DNA of 64,000 nucleotides, taken from the NCBI GenBank assembly GCA_943329925.2, contig CALQFT020000001.1, positions 1 through 64,000 on the forward strand. Reading direction: 5' to 3'. The position numbers were made by a program, and so were the translations under genes. The notes beneath the pieces were generated by a model. That model searched no databases. It saw only the letters and a list, made by a program, of their open reading frames with translations, and was not told the origin of the DNA. Positions 1 through 10,005 of this stretch are shown here, piece after piece (the first letter of the stretch is position 1; every line of letters begins with the position of its first letter). Source of the DNA: Opitutus sp. GAS368. Lineage in GTDB: Bacteria > Verrucomicrobiota > Verrucomicrobiia > Chthoniobacterales > Chthoniobacteraceae.

Positions 1-230
1 AAACCCGAGGTGAAGCCCGTGCCCAAGCCTGAGCCAAAACCTGAGGTGAAGCCTGTTCCCAAGCCTGAGCCAAAACCTGAGGTGAAGCCCGCGCCCAAGC
101 TTGAGCCAAAACCCGAGGTGAAGCCCGTTGCCAAGCCTGAGTCTAAACCCGAGGTGAAGCCTGCTCCCAAACCTGAGGTGAAGCCTGCTCCCAAACCTGA
201 GTCGAAACCCGCGCCCAAGCCTGATGCGTC
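1..230 (+). repeat. Imperfect tandem repeats encoding [10 protein letters not shown](V/A)PK units
   Basis: Recurring 'aaacc(c/t)gaggtgaagcc(c/t)g...cccaagcctgagcca' units visible from base 1 to about 230. Confidence 0.85.
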
Positions 231-753
231 CCCCCCTAAAGTCGTGGTCGCTGGAGGGAAGGGGGACTCCGCCGCGCCTCCAGCCGTTCAAGTGGTGCGT
301 GCAGAAGTAGTTCGGCCCGGAAGCGGCGGCGGCACTTCGGGAGATGGATCCGGTGGCTCCGCTCAGGGCCGCTCAGGCGCAAGCGGTTCAGGCAACGGCG
401 TTGGTTCCGGAGGTTCTGGCAACGGCTCCGCAAGCGGCAGGGCAGGTGGCGGACCAAGTGCTTCTGATCTAGGTCGCTACAACCAGATGATTCACGAGCG
501 TTTTTACGGCGTTTGGGAGCAACCAATCTCGGTGGTGCGTTCCACGCAGGACTTCGTTACTATTTTAAAAATCCGCATCCGCAAGGACGGTGCCATCGTC
601 GGCCGGGAAATCGTTAACCCCTCGGGCAATCCCGCCATGGATGAATCTGTTCAACGCGCGGCGGAGAAAGTACAGCGCATCGAGGCGCTCCCGACTGGAA
701 TGACTACGGATCCTTACGAGGTGCGCATCGCCTTTAAACTCGACCAAGGTTGA
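1..753 (+). CDS. TonB-family energy transducer / TonB C-terminal domain protein (5'-truncated by window edge)
   Basis: Frame is open to base 1; Lys-Pro-Glu repeats ([12 protein letters not shown]), Gly/Ser-rich linker, then a TonB-C-like module ([49 protein letters not shown]...YEVRIAFKL). Confidence 0.8.
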   Translation, partial: KPEVKPVPKPEPKPEVKPVPKPEPKPEVKPAPKLEPKPEVKPVAKPESKPEVKPAPKPEVKPAPKPESKPAPKPDASPPKVVVAGGKGDSAAPPAVQVVRAEVVRPGSGGGTSGDGSGGSAQGRSGASGSGNGVGSGGSGNGSASGRAGGGPSASDLGRYNQMIHERFYGVWEQPISVVRSTQDFVTILKIRIRKDGAIVGREIVNPSGNPAMDESVQRAAEKVQRIEALPTGMTTDPYEVRIAFKLDQG

Positions 754-1975
754 GTTTAGCCTTGCCCGCACGTGGATCGAATTTTTCCCCAAACGAGTTG
801 CCAGTTTTCTGGGCGGCGCTGACTTTTTTGAGAAAAAACATCCGAGAAACGACGCCTTCCGGACAAATTTTGTTACTCACCCGGCATTGGAACGCAAGCA
901 TCGCGTCAGCGGGTTCAAGGGCGACTGCCAGAGATGGTGCGTTGCAGCCATCGAGGGTGATGGAAACGCCCTTGGCTTCGTCCCAAGCTTCCCATTGAAA
1001 TTGAAGCGGCGCCTCTCCCGTGGCAATAACCTCCATTTTAACGGGTTCACCCACCGGTGCGCGCAGTACTATCGGAGTCGTTGAGTCAAAACTGGGCGTC
1101 CCTTTGGGCTGTGTTTTGGATTTCACTCCCGACTCCATCTCCAAGGGCAGAGCCTGTTGCTGTGTGGGAACTGCCGCCATGCGCTTTGGCGGAGCGTAGG
1201 TCTGCGCAAAAACCGGGCTCGCCGTGGCAGGTTCTTTGGAGCGAGCCACGGTGTCGCTTGCTAATTCTGCAGAGCCGGCTAATTGCTCCTGGGAAAAAGG
1301 TTCGCCACCCTGAGTTGGCGGCGTTCCTGTGGGAGAGGATGCTGTTGCATCGCTGGTAACGCCCACTTCGGAGCTGCCATTTGGCGCAACCCCGCCATGA
1401 ACTTCCTGTCCGCTTGGCTCTTCATTTTTCACAGCGGCCGCCGCTCTTGCGTACGCCTGCTTGATGCTGGAGTGAAGGTCCGGCCGTGGCGGTGCCTTAT
1501 AAGGTTGTGCTGGAAGTGGTTGGGTGAGGTGTATTCGCCTCAATGCCAGCGTGTCGTCCTGGGAGGACTCCGTGCCGATTTCCACAGGGGAACTCTGCAG
1601 GGAGGCATCCACGGGCTTTGCCTCCCGTATAGACTTTGCAATTTTCGCTAACCGAGCCGCCCGCTCGGTGGTCAAATGGCGCCTGAAATTAAGGCACTCC
1701 GACTGTGTGACGGGGGGCACCCACTGGAATTGAGCCAATCCCGAAAAAGACTGCCAATAAGGATTTTCCGGCCAGCGACTGAGCACTTCCCCTTCGGAAA
1801 GGCCAGTGAGCTCTCCTAGAATGATCATGGACGCTAGTATCCAGATTTTCCCAGCACTCAATCCCTCTTGGGTTGCCTCAGGAAACAAACCCACCACTTC
1901 CGCCCAATCCAGTTCCCGCGTCACCCTGGCCAAAGGGCGGTTTGGATCGATAAAATCTAGAAGCTTGGGTTTCAC
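734..1975 (-). CDS. Transposase InsH/IS1182-type N-terminal (DUF772-like) domain fused to disordered linker and C-terminal Ig-like domain
   Basis: N-term 'FIDPNRPLARVTRELDWAEV...GLSEGEVLSRWPENPYWQSFSGLAQFQWVPPVTQSECLNFRRHL' matches the IS5/IS1182 transposase N-terminal pattern; C-term 'APVGEPVKMEVIATGEAPLQFQWEAW...PADAMLAFQCRVSN' is Ig-like. Confidence 0.65.
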   Translation of the reverse strand: MKPKLLDFIDPNRPLARVTRELDWAEVVGLFPEATQEGLSAGKIWILASMIILGELTGLSEGEVLSRWPENPYWQSFSGLAQFQWVPPVTQSECLNFRRHLTTERAARLAKIAKSIREAKPVDASLQSSPVEIGTESSQDDTLALRRIHLTQPLPAQPYKAPPRPDLHSSIKQAYARAAAAVKNEEPSGQEVHGGVAPNGSSEVGVTSDATASSPTGTPPTQGGEPFSQEQLAGSAELASDTVARSKEPATASPVFAQTYAPPKRMAAVPTQQQALPLEMESGVKSKTQPKGTPSFDSTTPIVLRAPVGEPVKMEVIATGEAPLQFQWEAWDEAKGVSITLDGCNAPSLAVALEPADAMLAFQCRVSNKICPEGVVSRMFFLKKVSAAQKTGNSFGEKFDPRAGKAKLNLGRV

Positions 1976-2085
1976 TAGATTGAGAAGCGTACACCATTCC
2001 TTCGTATCTTGGAATTACGGAGAGAGACGTTTTTTATCACCCATGCCTTCTTGCCGGATTCTGAACAACCCATCACGCTTTTGCC

Positions 2086-3399
2086 ATGGCTCTCGTCCCT
2101 AAATTTCCCTCAGTGGAAACCCTGTCTTCAGTTCAGGGAAATCCTCTTGATTGGGATAGGGCCCATGTCTGGCACCCCTTTACCCAAATGCAGGAGTGGT
2201 GTGCCACCGACCCGCTTTGTATAGTGGAGGCTCAGGGAGCGCGCCTTTGTGATTCGGAGGGAAACTGGTACATCGATGGCAACGCCTCAATCTGGACCAA
2301 CCTTCACGGGCATCGCCATCCTCGGCTGGATTCCGCCCTCCAAAAGCAGCTCGCTCGCTTTGCGCACACTTCGTTTCTCGGCCTCACCCATCCTCTGGCC
2401 GCTCAACTCTGCGCAGAACTCTGCGCGCTTTGGCCACCAAACACGCTCACTCGCGCATTTCTTTCCGATAACGGCTCCACCGCCATTGAGGTCGCATTGA
2501 AAATGGCGGCCCAATACTGGCAAATGCTCCAACAGCCTCAGCGCCGACGTCTTGTTGCGTTTCATGGTGCCTATCATGGAGATACCATGGGCGCCTCAAG
2601 TCTGTGTGGTGTCCCGCTATTCACTGAACGCTTCGGCGCTTGGCAATTTCCTGTGGACCTTGTCGAATCCGCCGAGGCCCTCGAGCAACTTCCAGGCGCA
2701 GAGGTTGCCGCCGTGGTCATCGAGCCCCTCGTTCAAGGCGCAAACCAAATGCGCCTCTGGCCCGCGGGCCTGCTTTCCTCCGTGCGCGCATGGTGTGATC
2801 GGCATGGAGTTTTACTCATAGCCGACGAGGTAATGACGGGCTTTGGTCGCACGGGCACCCTTTTTGCGTGTGAACAAGAGTCTGTGGTCCCCGATTTTGT
2901 AGCCCTCGCAAAGGGGCTTACTGGAGGGTATATGCCACTCGCAGCGACCCTTACCACAGAGCAGGTTTTCCGAGCCTTTCTTGGTGGGCCGGAGCGCACC
3001 TTATATTACGGCCATTCGTATTGTGGTCATGCACTGGCTTGTGCCGTCGCGCTGGAAAATCTCGCCATTTTCCGCGAAGAGGGTGTGTTAACTCGGCTTC
3101 AGATTCAGATTGCACTGCTTAAATCACTTTTGGAAAAAGAGTTGCAACCATTGCCTCATGTTCATGAAACTCGTCAGCTCGGGTTTCTCGCAGGCATCGA
3201 ATTGCGTCACCCGGATGGCTCTCCTTTCGCACCGGAGCTGGGTATGGGCTGGAAGGTTTGCCGCGCAGCTCGTGCATTCGGACTGCTGACGCGTCCCATT
3301 CGCGACACGGTGGTCTTGATGCCACCCTACTGCATCACCGATGCCCAACTAGGGCAGGCTGTAGGCGCAATCGCCGCGGCTTTGCGATCATGTTGTTAG
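2086..3399 (+). CDS. bioA: Adenosylmethionine-8-amino-7-oxononanoate aminotransferase
   Basis: 437 aa; 'VWHPFTQM', 'DGNASIWTNLHGH', 'FHGAYHGDTMGA', 'IADEVMTGFGRTGTLFACE' typical of BioA class III aminotransferases. Confidence 0.9.
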   Translation: MALVPKFPSVETLSSVQGNPLDWDRAHVWHPFTQMQEWCATDPLCIVEAQGARLCDSEGNWYIDGNASIWTNLHGHRHPRLDSALQKQLARFAHTSFLGLTHPLAAQLCAELCALWPPNTLTRAFLSDNGSTAIEVALKMAAQYWQMLQQPQRRRLVAFHGAYHGDTMGASSLCGVPLFTERFGAWQFPVDLVESAEALEQLPGAEVAAVVIEPLVQGANQMRLWPAGLLSSVRAWCDRHGVLLIADEVMTGFGRTGTLFACEQESVVPDFVALAKGLTGGYMPLAATLTTEQVFRAFLGGPERTLYYGHSYCGHALACAVALENLAIFREEGVLTRLQIQIALLKSLLEKELQPLPHVHETRQLGFLAGIELRHPDGSPFAPELGMGWKVCRAARAFGLLTRPIRDTVVLMPPYCITDAQLGQAVGAIAAALRSCC

Positions 3400-3561
3400 G
3401 CATGTGTGCTTTCGAAAAAGGAGGCCTCCTCACCGGCTGTTTTGCATGTTTAACCAAGACATTCGCCACAAAGTCCTTGATCTTCTCCTTGATAAACCTC
3501 GTTTAAACATGAGGTTCAAACTTTCTCCCAACTTTTTTATTAACCGTTACAATTGACTCTC

Positions 3562-4290
3562 ATGGACCGTTGGACAGGACTCAAATCACAGGCGCGCGCA
3601 GCGCTTTCTCAACGCAACTATTCTGCAGGTAGTCTCTTGGAGCGCCTAGGTTCAACCGGCGTCGCCGCTGTCGAACTGCTCAACGCTGAGCGCTCCTCTT
3701 TAGATGCGGGGTGGATTCCAGGCGTTGAATTTGTACCGCGCCGCGTATTCCGGCAGCGGCACCGCGGTTTTTTCGGAGAGTTTGTCAGGGAAGGGAAGGG
3801 GATCACCGGCAATCTTGCCCTATGGCCCCGCCAATGGGCTTCCGCGCGTATGTTTGCCGGCACGGCGAAGGGCTTCCACATCCACCCGCCCCATATTCCG
3901 GAGGGGCGCGAACCTACGGCCTGGTTTGAGTATCTGTACGGAAAAACTCCGGCACCCGTCGCCGAACGCCCTTACGACAAGGAGCAATGGGACGTGATGT
4001 TTTTTGTTCAGGGTAACGTGGAGATGCTGCTTGTGGATGAACGTATTGGTTTGGAGCGGAGGATCATGCGCTTTGTCCTTGAAGGCGATGACAGCGCAGC
4101 GCCCCAGCACGCTGGAGTGGTTATTCCAGCCGGGGTTTCTCATGCATTGCGCGTGGAGGGGGCTCTCGACGCCATCATGGTGTATGGTACTTCCACGGTG
4201 TTTGACCCTGATGCGGAAGGTCGCCTTGCCGACGATGTGGAGCGTGCCCCGCTCCCAGTTGAGTGGCAGTCTTATCTTGATAATGCGTAA
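3562..4290 (+). CDS. Cupin-fold protein resembling dTDP-4-dehydrorhamnose 3,5-epimerase
   Basis: 'KGFHIHPPHIPEGREPTAWFEYLYG...VMFFVQGNVEMLLVDER...VVIPAGVSHALRVEG'; ATG at 3562 preferred over upstream TTG. Confidence 0.6.
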   Translation: MDRWTGLKSQARAALSQRNYSAGSLLERLGSTGVAAVELLNAERSSLDAGWIPGVEFVPRRVFRQRHRGFFGEFVREGKGITGNLALWPRQWASARMFAGTAKGFHIHPPHIPEGREPTAWFEYLYGKTPAPVAERPYDKEQWDVMFFVQGNVEMLLVDERIGLERRIMRFVLEGDDSAAPQHAGVVIPAGVSHALRVEGALDAIMVYGTSTVFDPDAEGRLADDVERAPLPVEWQSYLDNA

Positions 4291-4329
4291 GGAGGAGTGA
4301 CGGCTCCTTGCTTTGTAACAAATTTATCC

Positions 4330-4575
4330 ATGCCTATTTACGAATATGAACCGTGCTCGGGCGAATGCCGGGTTTGTAAAAGCGGGTTCACTTTAACCCG
4401 TCCGCTGAGTGCGCCGCCTGTGGTGAACTGTCCCCTCTGTCGGCAGCCGGTGCGCAAGCTCATTAGCACGGTCTCCTCACCTAAAATTACCAAGCCGCTC
4501 TCCGTTTCGGCTGCGAAGAATGCTGGCTTTAAGATATTTAAGAAAGTCGGCAGTGGTGAATACGAGCGGCAGTAG
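4330..4575 (+). CDS. FmdB-type zinc ribbon protein
   Basis: Starts MPIYEYEP; paired CRVC ... CPLC cysteines. Confidence 0.75.
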   Translation: MPIYEYEPCSGECRVCKSGFTLTRPLSAPPVVNCPLCRQPVRKLISTVSSPKITKPLSVSAAKNAGFKIFKKVGSGEYERQ

Positions 4576-4634
4576 CCTGTGTAGCGGTGCGTTTCAGCTG
4601 TTTCAGCTGTCGCAGGGTTGCCGGGAACTCGATT

Positions 4635-5858
4635 CTATCTTTCTACCAATTCGGTGCTTACATTAAGCATCCGCGTATGGTTTAGCGTAAAGCGGCCCAC
4701 AATTTTCGTGCCATCCGGAAGGGCGCAAACCAGTTGTGGCAACCCGCCTTCTCGGTGCTCCAAGGAAAAGGCGCAGTTCCGCTGTTGTAATGAAATGGCC
4801 AGCGCCTGCATCCGCGTGTAAAGTGCTGGCGGAAGCCAGTCTGTAGGATCTGTCTTGAGGGTCTGCGCGTCGCATTCGATAAAGTTTCTAAAGTCGCTAA
4901 ACACCATCCCGCGCCCGTAGCCGCGCCCCATGAAGCTGCTCAGTCCGGCAACTGCGGCGCGCGCTTCCAGATCCAATGAGGAGTCTTGGGGTAACGTCAG
5001 CCAGAACGCACGCCATTTGGATTCAAAGCCTTTGGAGCTTCCAAAGGTCTCTGTCCAAGCCTTTTCCCTTGAGGAACCGCGCGCTAATGACTGGAGAAAG
5101 CGCAGAAATGGCCCCCGGTATTTTCCCTCCTCGGCGTTGGCGAGGAAGTGCACCATCGCCCAAGCTTGGTCGTAATTTGCGCCCTCCAACTTGGTGTTCC
5201 ATGACTCCTGGCTCATTGTCATCATTTTTGGAATGCTCACAAAGCGTCCGCTGTTCAGTCCCTGCACCATCTGCTGGGCGCGTCTCCGGGGAATGACCCC
5301 GCTCACCATTCCATCCCCAGTGAAGATGGCTTCCTCGAAGTAGCTGGCCAGCCCCTCGTTGAGCCACGGTGGAAGACTGTAGCGTATCACCGTGGCTGCA
5401 AACTGGTGGAAGCCTTCGTGTTGCATTACACGCCAAGTCCGCTCGCTAATCACCTCCGCCGCGTCTCGCTTTACCACCACAAAAAGCGCGTCTCCGGTAA
5501 AAACTCCAGCGCTATCCGGATCGAAGCCAAATTTGCGATAGTCCTCCGCTTTCGAAAACAACACAAAGGGCATGCGCTGGCGGGCCTTGATGACAAAAAG
5601 CTTTTCCAAGCGCGACTGATACTCTGTCGCCATTTTCTCCATGCGTAGGACTGCCTCCGAGGCTTCGTCGCTGGGAACATCAGTGTAGAGGCTGTAAAAT
5701 GGGGAGTCGTATCGTTTGAAGTCAGCGCTCAAAAGTTGAGGCAGGACTTCGCTGAGCGTCACTTTGCTTGAAGCAAAGCTCTCCAGCCCGAAGGTGAGCG
5801 TTATTAAGATAAATAATATGAAACGCATGAAGTCGATTTCGGGATTTTGTCCCACCAT
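4635..5858 (-). CDS. Secreted DUF1570-like / gluzincin metallopeptidase-like protein
   Basis: Signal peptide; HEGFHQF ... WLNEGLASYFEE (HExxH-like helix plus downstream NEGxA(x)YFE). Confidence 0.6.
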   Translation of the reverse strand: MVGQNPEIDFMRFILFILITLTFGLESFASSKVTLSEVLPQLLSADFKRYDSPFYSLYTDVPSDEASEAVLRMEKMATEYQSRLEKLFVIKARQRMPFVLFSKAEDYRKFGFDPDSAGVFTGDALFVVVKRDAAEVISERTWRVMQHEGFHQFAATVIRYSLPPWLNEGLASYFEEAIFTGDGMVSGVIPRRRAQQMVQGLNSGRFVSIPKMMTMSQESWNTKLEGANYDQAWAMVHFLANAEEGKYRGPFLRFLQSLARGSSREKAWTETFGSSKGFESKWRAFWLTLPQDSSLDLEARAAVAGLSSFMGRGYGRGMVFSDFRNFIECDAQTLKTDPTDWLPPALYTRMQALAISLQQRNCAFSLEHREGGLPQLVCALPDGTKIVGRFTLNHTRMLNVSTELVER

Positions 5859-6014
5859 TGCATAAAAGGCTAGCTTCGAGCGAGTCCTGTCCCATTTCCA
5901 GGGACTTGTACTATCTCATTCCTAAGCGCAATCCTCAGCCTCTGGAAAAAACCTCGTTTCAATTCATCGCGGAGGTGGTGTTTTGGCCGCGCTTTTGTTT
6001 CCTTATTCGGTCCT

Positions 6015-7787
6015 ATGTTTTGGTGCGAAGAAGTTGCTGCTCAGTGTCACGGTCCGCAGATTATTAATGATTCAAAAACGCCCTCAGGCCGCGTCCATGT
6101 GGGCGCCCTGCGAGGCGTGCTGATTCACGACGCAATTTTCCGAACGCTCCGCGCCAAAGGTATTGAAGCTAAGTATTTATTCGGAGTGGATGATTATGAT
6201 CCCTTGGATGAAATTCCAGCGGGCAAGGATGAGCATTTTTCTCAGTACCTCGGCCAGCCCCTCTGCAACGTTCCCGCTCCCGATGGTTCCTCCGCCACAG
6301 ACATGGCCGAGCATTACATGGGGGAATTCTGGGGCGTATTTCGCGAGCTAGGCGTCGAGGTCGAACCTTACCGCATGCGGGATATTTATCGTTCGGGCCG
6401 TTTCAACACGGCCATCGATATCATCTTGCGTCACGCCGACGTGGTGCGCCGCGTTTATAAAGAGGTATCCAACTCGGACCGCCCGCCCACATGGTATCCC
6501 TTTCAGGTCGTGTGTGAAAACTGCGGCCGCATAGGCACCACGGAGGTGTTTGCTTATGCCGATGGTAAAGTCAGTTATCGTTGTCGTGAGGATTTGGTTA
6601 AGTGGGCCCGCGGTTGCGGTCAACAGGGCAGTGTATCGCCCTTCGACGGTCGGGGTAAGTTGCCCTGGAAGTTGGAGTGGGTCGCTAAGTGGATCACCTT
6701 TCCAGTCACCATCGAGGGCGCAGGAAAGGATCATTCAACTAAAGGCGGTTCGCGCGATGTTGCCGCCGCCTGCCTGCGTGCCATCTTTGCCAAGGAGCCG
6801 CCCGCGAACGTTCCTTATGAGTTTTTCCTAGTCGGCGGTGCTAAGATGTCCTCTTCGCGAGGGCTTGGCGCCAGCGCCCGAGACATGGCTGATTTACTTC
6901 CCGCGGAGGTGCTTCGTTTCCTGATGATTCGCACCAAGCCGAATTCGCCTGTTAATTTCGATGTGAACGAGGATGGTATCGTCAAGCTGTTCAATGAGTT
7001 CGATCGGTATCATACGCGCGTGACCAGAGACAAAAACGCCACTCCGGACGAGACCCTTGTCTATCAACTTGCCGAGACTAAGCCAAAGGGCGATTATTTT
7101 CTTCCCAACTTCCAGCTATTGAGCACGTTGGCTCAGATGCCTCATTTGGATCCGATGCTGGAGATCGAAAAACGCCACGGCCTGCCGCTTACGGAAATAG
7201 AGCGCAATGCCTTGGATCGCAGGCTTAAATCGGCCGCATTCTGGGTCGAACATTACGCCAAGGAGGAGGAGAAGACCCGTTTGCAGGAGTCTCTGCCTGC
7301 GAGCTATGTGAGTTTATCTGCGACGCAATGCGCTTTCTTGCAAAGGCTTGGAGTTGCGCTTGCTGATGTAGCCTGGGAGGATGAGCAGCTTCAGTCCGCA
7401 GTCTTTGAGACCGCACGCCTCACCCCAATCGAACAGCCGCTCGCCTTTAAGGCCATATACCGCGTGCTTCTGGACAAGGAAGCCGGCCCCAAGGCTGGTA
7501 ATCTTTTCGCGTATTTGGATAGTGCTTTCCTACAAAAGCGCTTTGGGGAAGTGCCTCTGGATAAAGCTGTTTTCTGGAAGGAAACAGCGCTCACGCAGGA
7601 GCAACTCGTGGAGTGGATGGTCCTGCAAAGACCGAAAATTGCTGCCTACGAGCACGCCATTCAAAGCGCTGAATGCGGTCACATTCTGGAGCTGACCGTG
7701 ACGATGTTGGACGGCAAGAAGCATATGCGCCGCGTCTGGCTTCCCGAATCAGGGGAAAGCACGAGCGTTTTAAGTGCCTTGGTTTAG
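6015..7787 (+). CDS. lysS: Lysyl-tRNA synthetase, class I
   Basis: 'SKTPSGRVHVGALRG' HIGH-type motif, 'KMSSSRG' KMSKS-type motif, 'GKDHSTKGGSRDVA'; class I LysRS architecture. Confidence 0.85.
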   Translation: MFWCEEVAAQCHGPQIINDSKTPSGRVHVGALRGVLIHDAIFRTLRAKGIEAKYLFGVDDYDPLDEIPAGKDEHFSQYLGQPLCNVPAPDGSSATDMAEHYMGEFWGVFRELGVEVEPYRMRDIYRSGRFNTAIDIILRHADVVRRVYKEVSNSDRPPTWYPFQVVCENCGRIGTTEVFAYADGKVSYRCREDLVKWARGCGQQGSVSPFDGRGKLPWKLEWVAKWITFPVTIEGAGKDHSTKGGSRDVAAACLRAIFAKEPPANVPYEFFLVGGAKMSSSRGLGASARDMADLLPAEVLRFLMIRTKPNSPVNFDVNEDGIVKLFNEFDRYHTRVTRDKNATPDETLVYQLAETKPKGDYFLPNFQLLSTLAQMPHLDPMLEIEKRHGLPLTEIERNALDRRLKSAAFWVEHYAKEEEKTRLQESLPASYVSLSATQCAFLQRLGVALADVAWEDEQLQSAVFETARLTPIEQPLAFKAIYRVLLDKEAGPKAGNLFAYLDSAFLQKRFGEVPLDKAVFWKETALTQEQLVEWMVLQRPKIAAYEHAIQSAECGHILELTVTMLDGKKHMRRVWLPESGESTSVLSALV

Positions 7788-8957
7788 GCCGATTCGCTGC
7801 AAGGCGCACCCTAGCGATTCGATCGCCTTTAGGGAGTGCGCCGCACTGAGCGTCACCCTCAATCGAGCGGTGCCCTTGGGTACTGTTGGGTAGCGAATGG
7901 CGGGCACCCAGAACCCGAGTTCCCCCGGAGCCGAGGCAGATTGGAGATCTTTACTGGCGGATAGCGCCGCCTCATTTTCACCCACTAATAGCGGTACGAT
8001 AGCGCTTTGTGTCGGTCGGGCAATGTTCGCGCTCAACTGAAAGTGATGGATGTTACTCCACAGTAAGTGTCTGCGTTGTCGCGCCGCCTCCGTGCCCATC
8101 CAGCGGACTGCCGCCGCGCCGACCGCCGCCTGGGCTGGTGGCGGCGCGGTCGAGAACATGAAACTGCGCGCCTTGTTAGTAAGCCAGTCCACCAAGCTGC
8201 GGCTTCCGCACACGTACCCTCCAGCGCAACCCAATGCCTTGCTAAGTGTTCCCATGTGAATCTCAATCCGCTCGATAAGCTCCTCCGCCTCGGCGAGCCC
8301 CGCTCCGCTTTCCCCATGGACCCCCACGGCGTGTGCCTCGTCCAGCAAAAGCCATGCTCCATAGCGCTCCTTGAGTTCGACCATATCCCTTAACGGTGCA
8401 CAATCACCGTCCATGCTAAAGACGCTTTCCGTTGCGATAATAATCCGGCCGCGTGGATGTTTAGCCCGCGCCCACCGCAGCTGACTTTCCAAACGCTCAA
8501 GGTTGTTATGGGGAAAAACGCGAAGGGCCGCCCCCGAAAGTCGCGCGCCGTCGATGATGCACGCATGACAAAGCTTGTCTAAAATAACAACGTCCCCTGA
8601 ACCTGCTATCGCCCCCAGAACTCCAAGCGCCGTCGCGTATCCACTTGAAAATGCCAACGCCGCCTCACTCCGTTTCCATTTTGCGAGTTCGAATTCCAGC
8701 TCGCTGTGAGGCGAGAGCGTTCCGCTGATTAATCGGGATGCTCCAGATCCAGTGCCGTATTGCGCGATCGCCGCGATGGCGGCCTCTGCTAAAAATGGCT
8801 CCGTTGCGAGCCCGAGATAATCGTTGCTGGAAAAGTTCAGCAACCGCACTCCATTTACATCGACTTCAGGCCCTTGTCTTGAGGCAATGGGACGCAGTTC
8901 CCGTTTCAGTCCCGCTTTTTCCAGCTCCGAAAGCGCAATCGCAAGCTGTTGCTGCAT
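7770..8957 (-). CDS. bioF: 8-amino-7-oxononanoate synthase
   Basis: 395 aa; 'NFSSNDYLGLA', 'GTGSGASRLISGT', 'DEAHAVGVHGESGAG', 'TLSKALGCAGGYVCGS'; overlaps convergent lysS 3' end by 18 bp. Confidence 0.9.
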   Translation of the reverse strand: MQQQLAIALSELEKAGLKRELRPIASRQGPEVDVNGVRLLNFSSNDYLGLATEPFLAEAAIAAIAQYGTGSGASRLISGTLSPHSELEFELAKWKRSEAALAFSSGYATALGVLGAIAGSGDVVILDKLCHACIIDGARLSGAALRVFPHNNLERLESQLRWARAKHPRGRIIIATESVFSMDGDCAPLRDMVELKERYGAWLLLDEAHAVGVHGESGAGLAEAEELIERIEIHMGTLSKALGCAGGYVCGSRSLVDWLTNKARSFMFSTAPPPAQAAVGAAAVRWMGTEAARQRRHLLWSNIHHFQLSANIARPTQSAIVPLLVGENEAALSASKDLQSASAPGELGFWVPAIRYPTVPKGTARLRVTLSAAHSLKAIESLGCALQRIGLNQGT

Positions 8958-8962
8958 AATTA

Positions 8963-9910
8963 TTAGCGGCTGCTAGCTGTGCGGGGATCTTCACCAAGAC
9001 CCCACTGCAAAAGTTTCTGGGAATCACTCCACACAAACGCTTTCTCGTCTCCGAGTACTACAGAGATCACGTCTTTTGAATTATTGTTAGCGCTGGAAAC
9101 AAGGCAGAATTTTGCAGCTGCCGTGTAGCCAGTTTTCATTCCATTGCAGGATTTCAAACTTGTGAGAACTCGGTTTGTATTGTGAAACTCGCTGATGTGT
9201 CCGTCGGGATGTTGCCAGCGCAATACCTTGAGACACACGATGTCGCGGATTGCTTTCTGCTTATACGCGGCAGCTGCGAGTTTTGCCATGTCGCGAGCAG
9301 TGGAATGCTGTCCTTCAGCGGGCAGTCCATTGGGATTGACGAAATGTGTGTTCGACATTCCAAGTTTCTCCGCCTTTGCGTTCATCTTTTTCGCAAACGC
9401 CTCAATGCTTCCGGCGTTGTCGCGAGCCAAGGCCCGAGCCACGTCGTTCATGCTCTTCACCAAAAGAATGCGCAGTAAATCGCCTCTCCGGTAAGTCTCG
9501 CCGGGTTCTATGTCCAATTTCGAGGGCTCTGCAAGGGTGTCCACCCTCTCCACCTTCACGATATGATCCGCCTCGCCCGCCTCCGCCACCAGCAACGCGG
9601 TCATGAGTTTCTGGGTGCTTGCCACCGCACGGGTCGCGTCTGGGTTGATCGCGTGCAACACCTTGCCTGTTTGGGCGTCGATGAGAATTGCGGAGATGGC
9701 GTGTACCTTTGGCGGGCCTCCCGGCTTAACTGGCGCAGCATCATCGTCTTCAGGTGCTGAAGCTTGCGCCGGTTTCCGGGGGGCGGACGATTTTGAAGTT
9801 GCCTTCGACGCTGCCGCAATTGGCTGCTTTTCAGTAGCGCAGGCGGCGAGAGGAAGCAGCGCGGCGGCGATGAGGCCGAGACGAAGCATGGGATGATGAA
9901 AACGGCTCAT
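8963..9910 (-). CDS. D-alanyl-D-alanine carboxypeptidase (S11 family), lipoprotein signal
   Basis: 'ASTQKLMTALLVAE' (SxxK), 'SMNDVARALARD' (SxN), 'KTGYTAAAK' (KTG); signal with LAAC lipobox. Confidence 0.88.
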   Translation of the reverse strand: MSRFHHPMLRLGLIAAALLPLAACATEKQPIAAASKATSKSSAPRKPAQASAPEDDDAAPVKPGGPPKVHAISAILIDAQTGKVLHAINPDATRAVASTQKLMTALLVAEAGEADHIVKVERVDTLAEPSKLDIEPGETYRRGDLLRILLVKSMNDVARALARDNAGSIEAFAKKMNAKAEKLGMSNTHFVNPNGLPAEGQHSTARDMAKLAAAAYKQKAIRDIVCLKVLRWQHPDGHISEFHNTNRVLTSLKSCNGMKTGYTAAAKFCLVSSANNNSKDVISVVLGDEKAFVWSDSQKLLQWGLGEDPRTASSR

Positions 9911-10005
9911 AGGACGTGTAAATGGATTCAGACAATGTGTCCCAAAAGCCGGTTCTGTCACGCTGAGCGTGGAAAAATTAATAGAGTAGTGGGACGCGTG
10001 TATCT

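Noticed and set aside
734-1975. Intact insertion sequence
   Set aside because: No catalytic DDE region and no obvious terminal inverted repeats or target duplications were seen; only the N-terminal domain resembles a transposase
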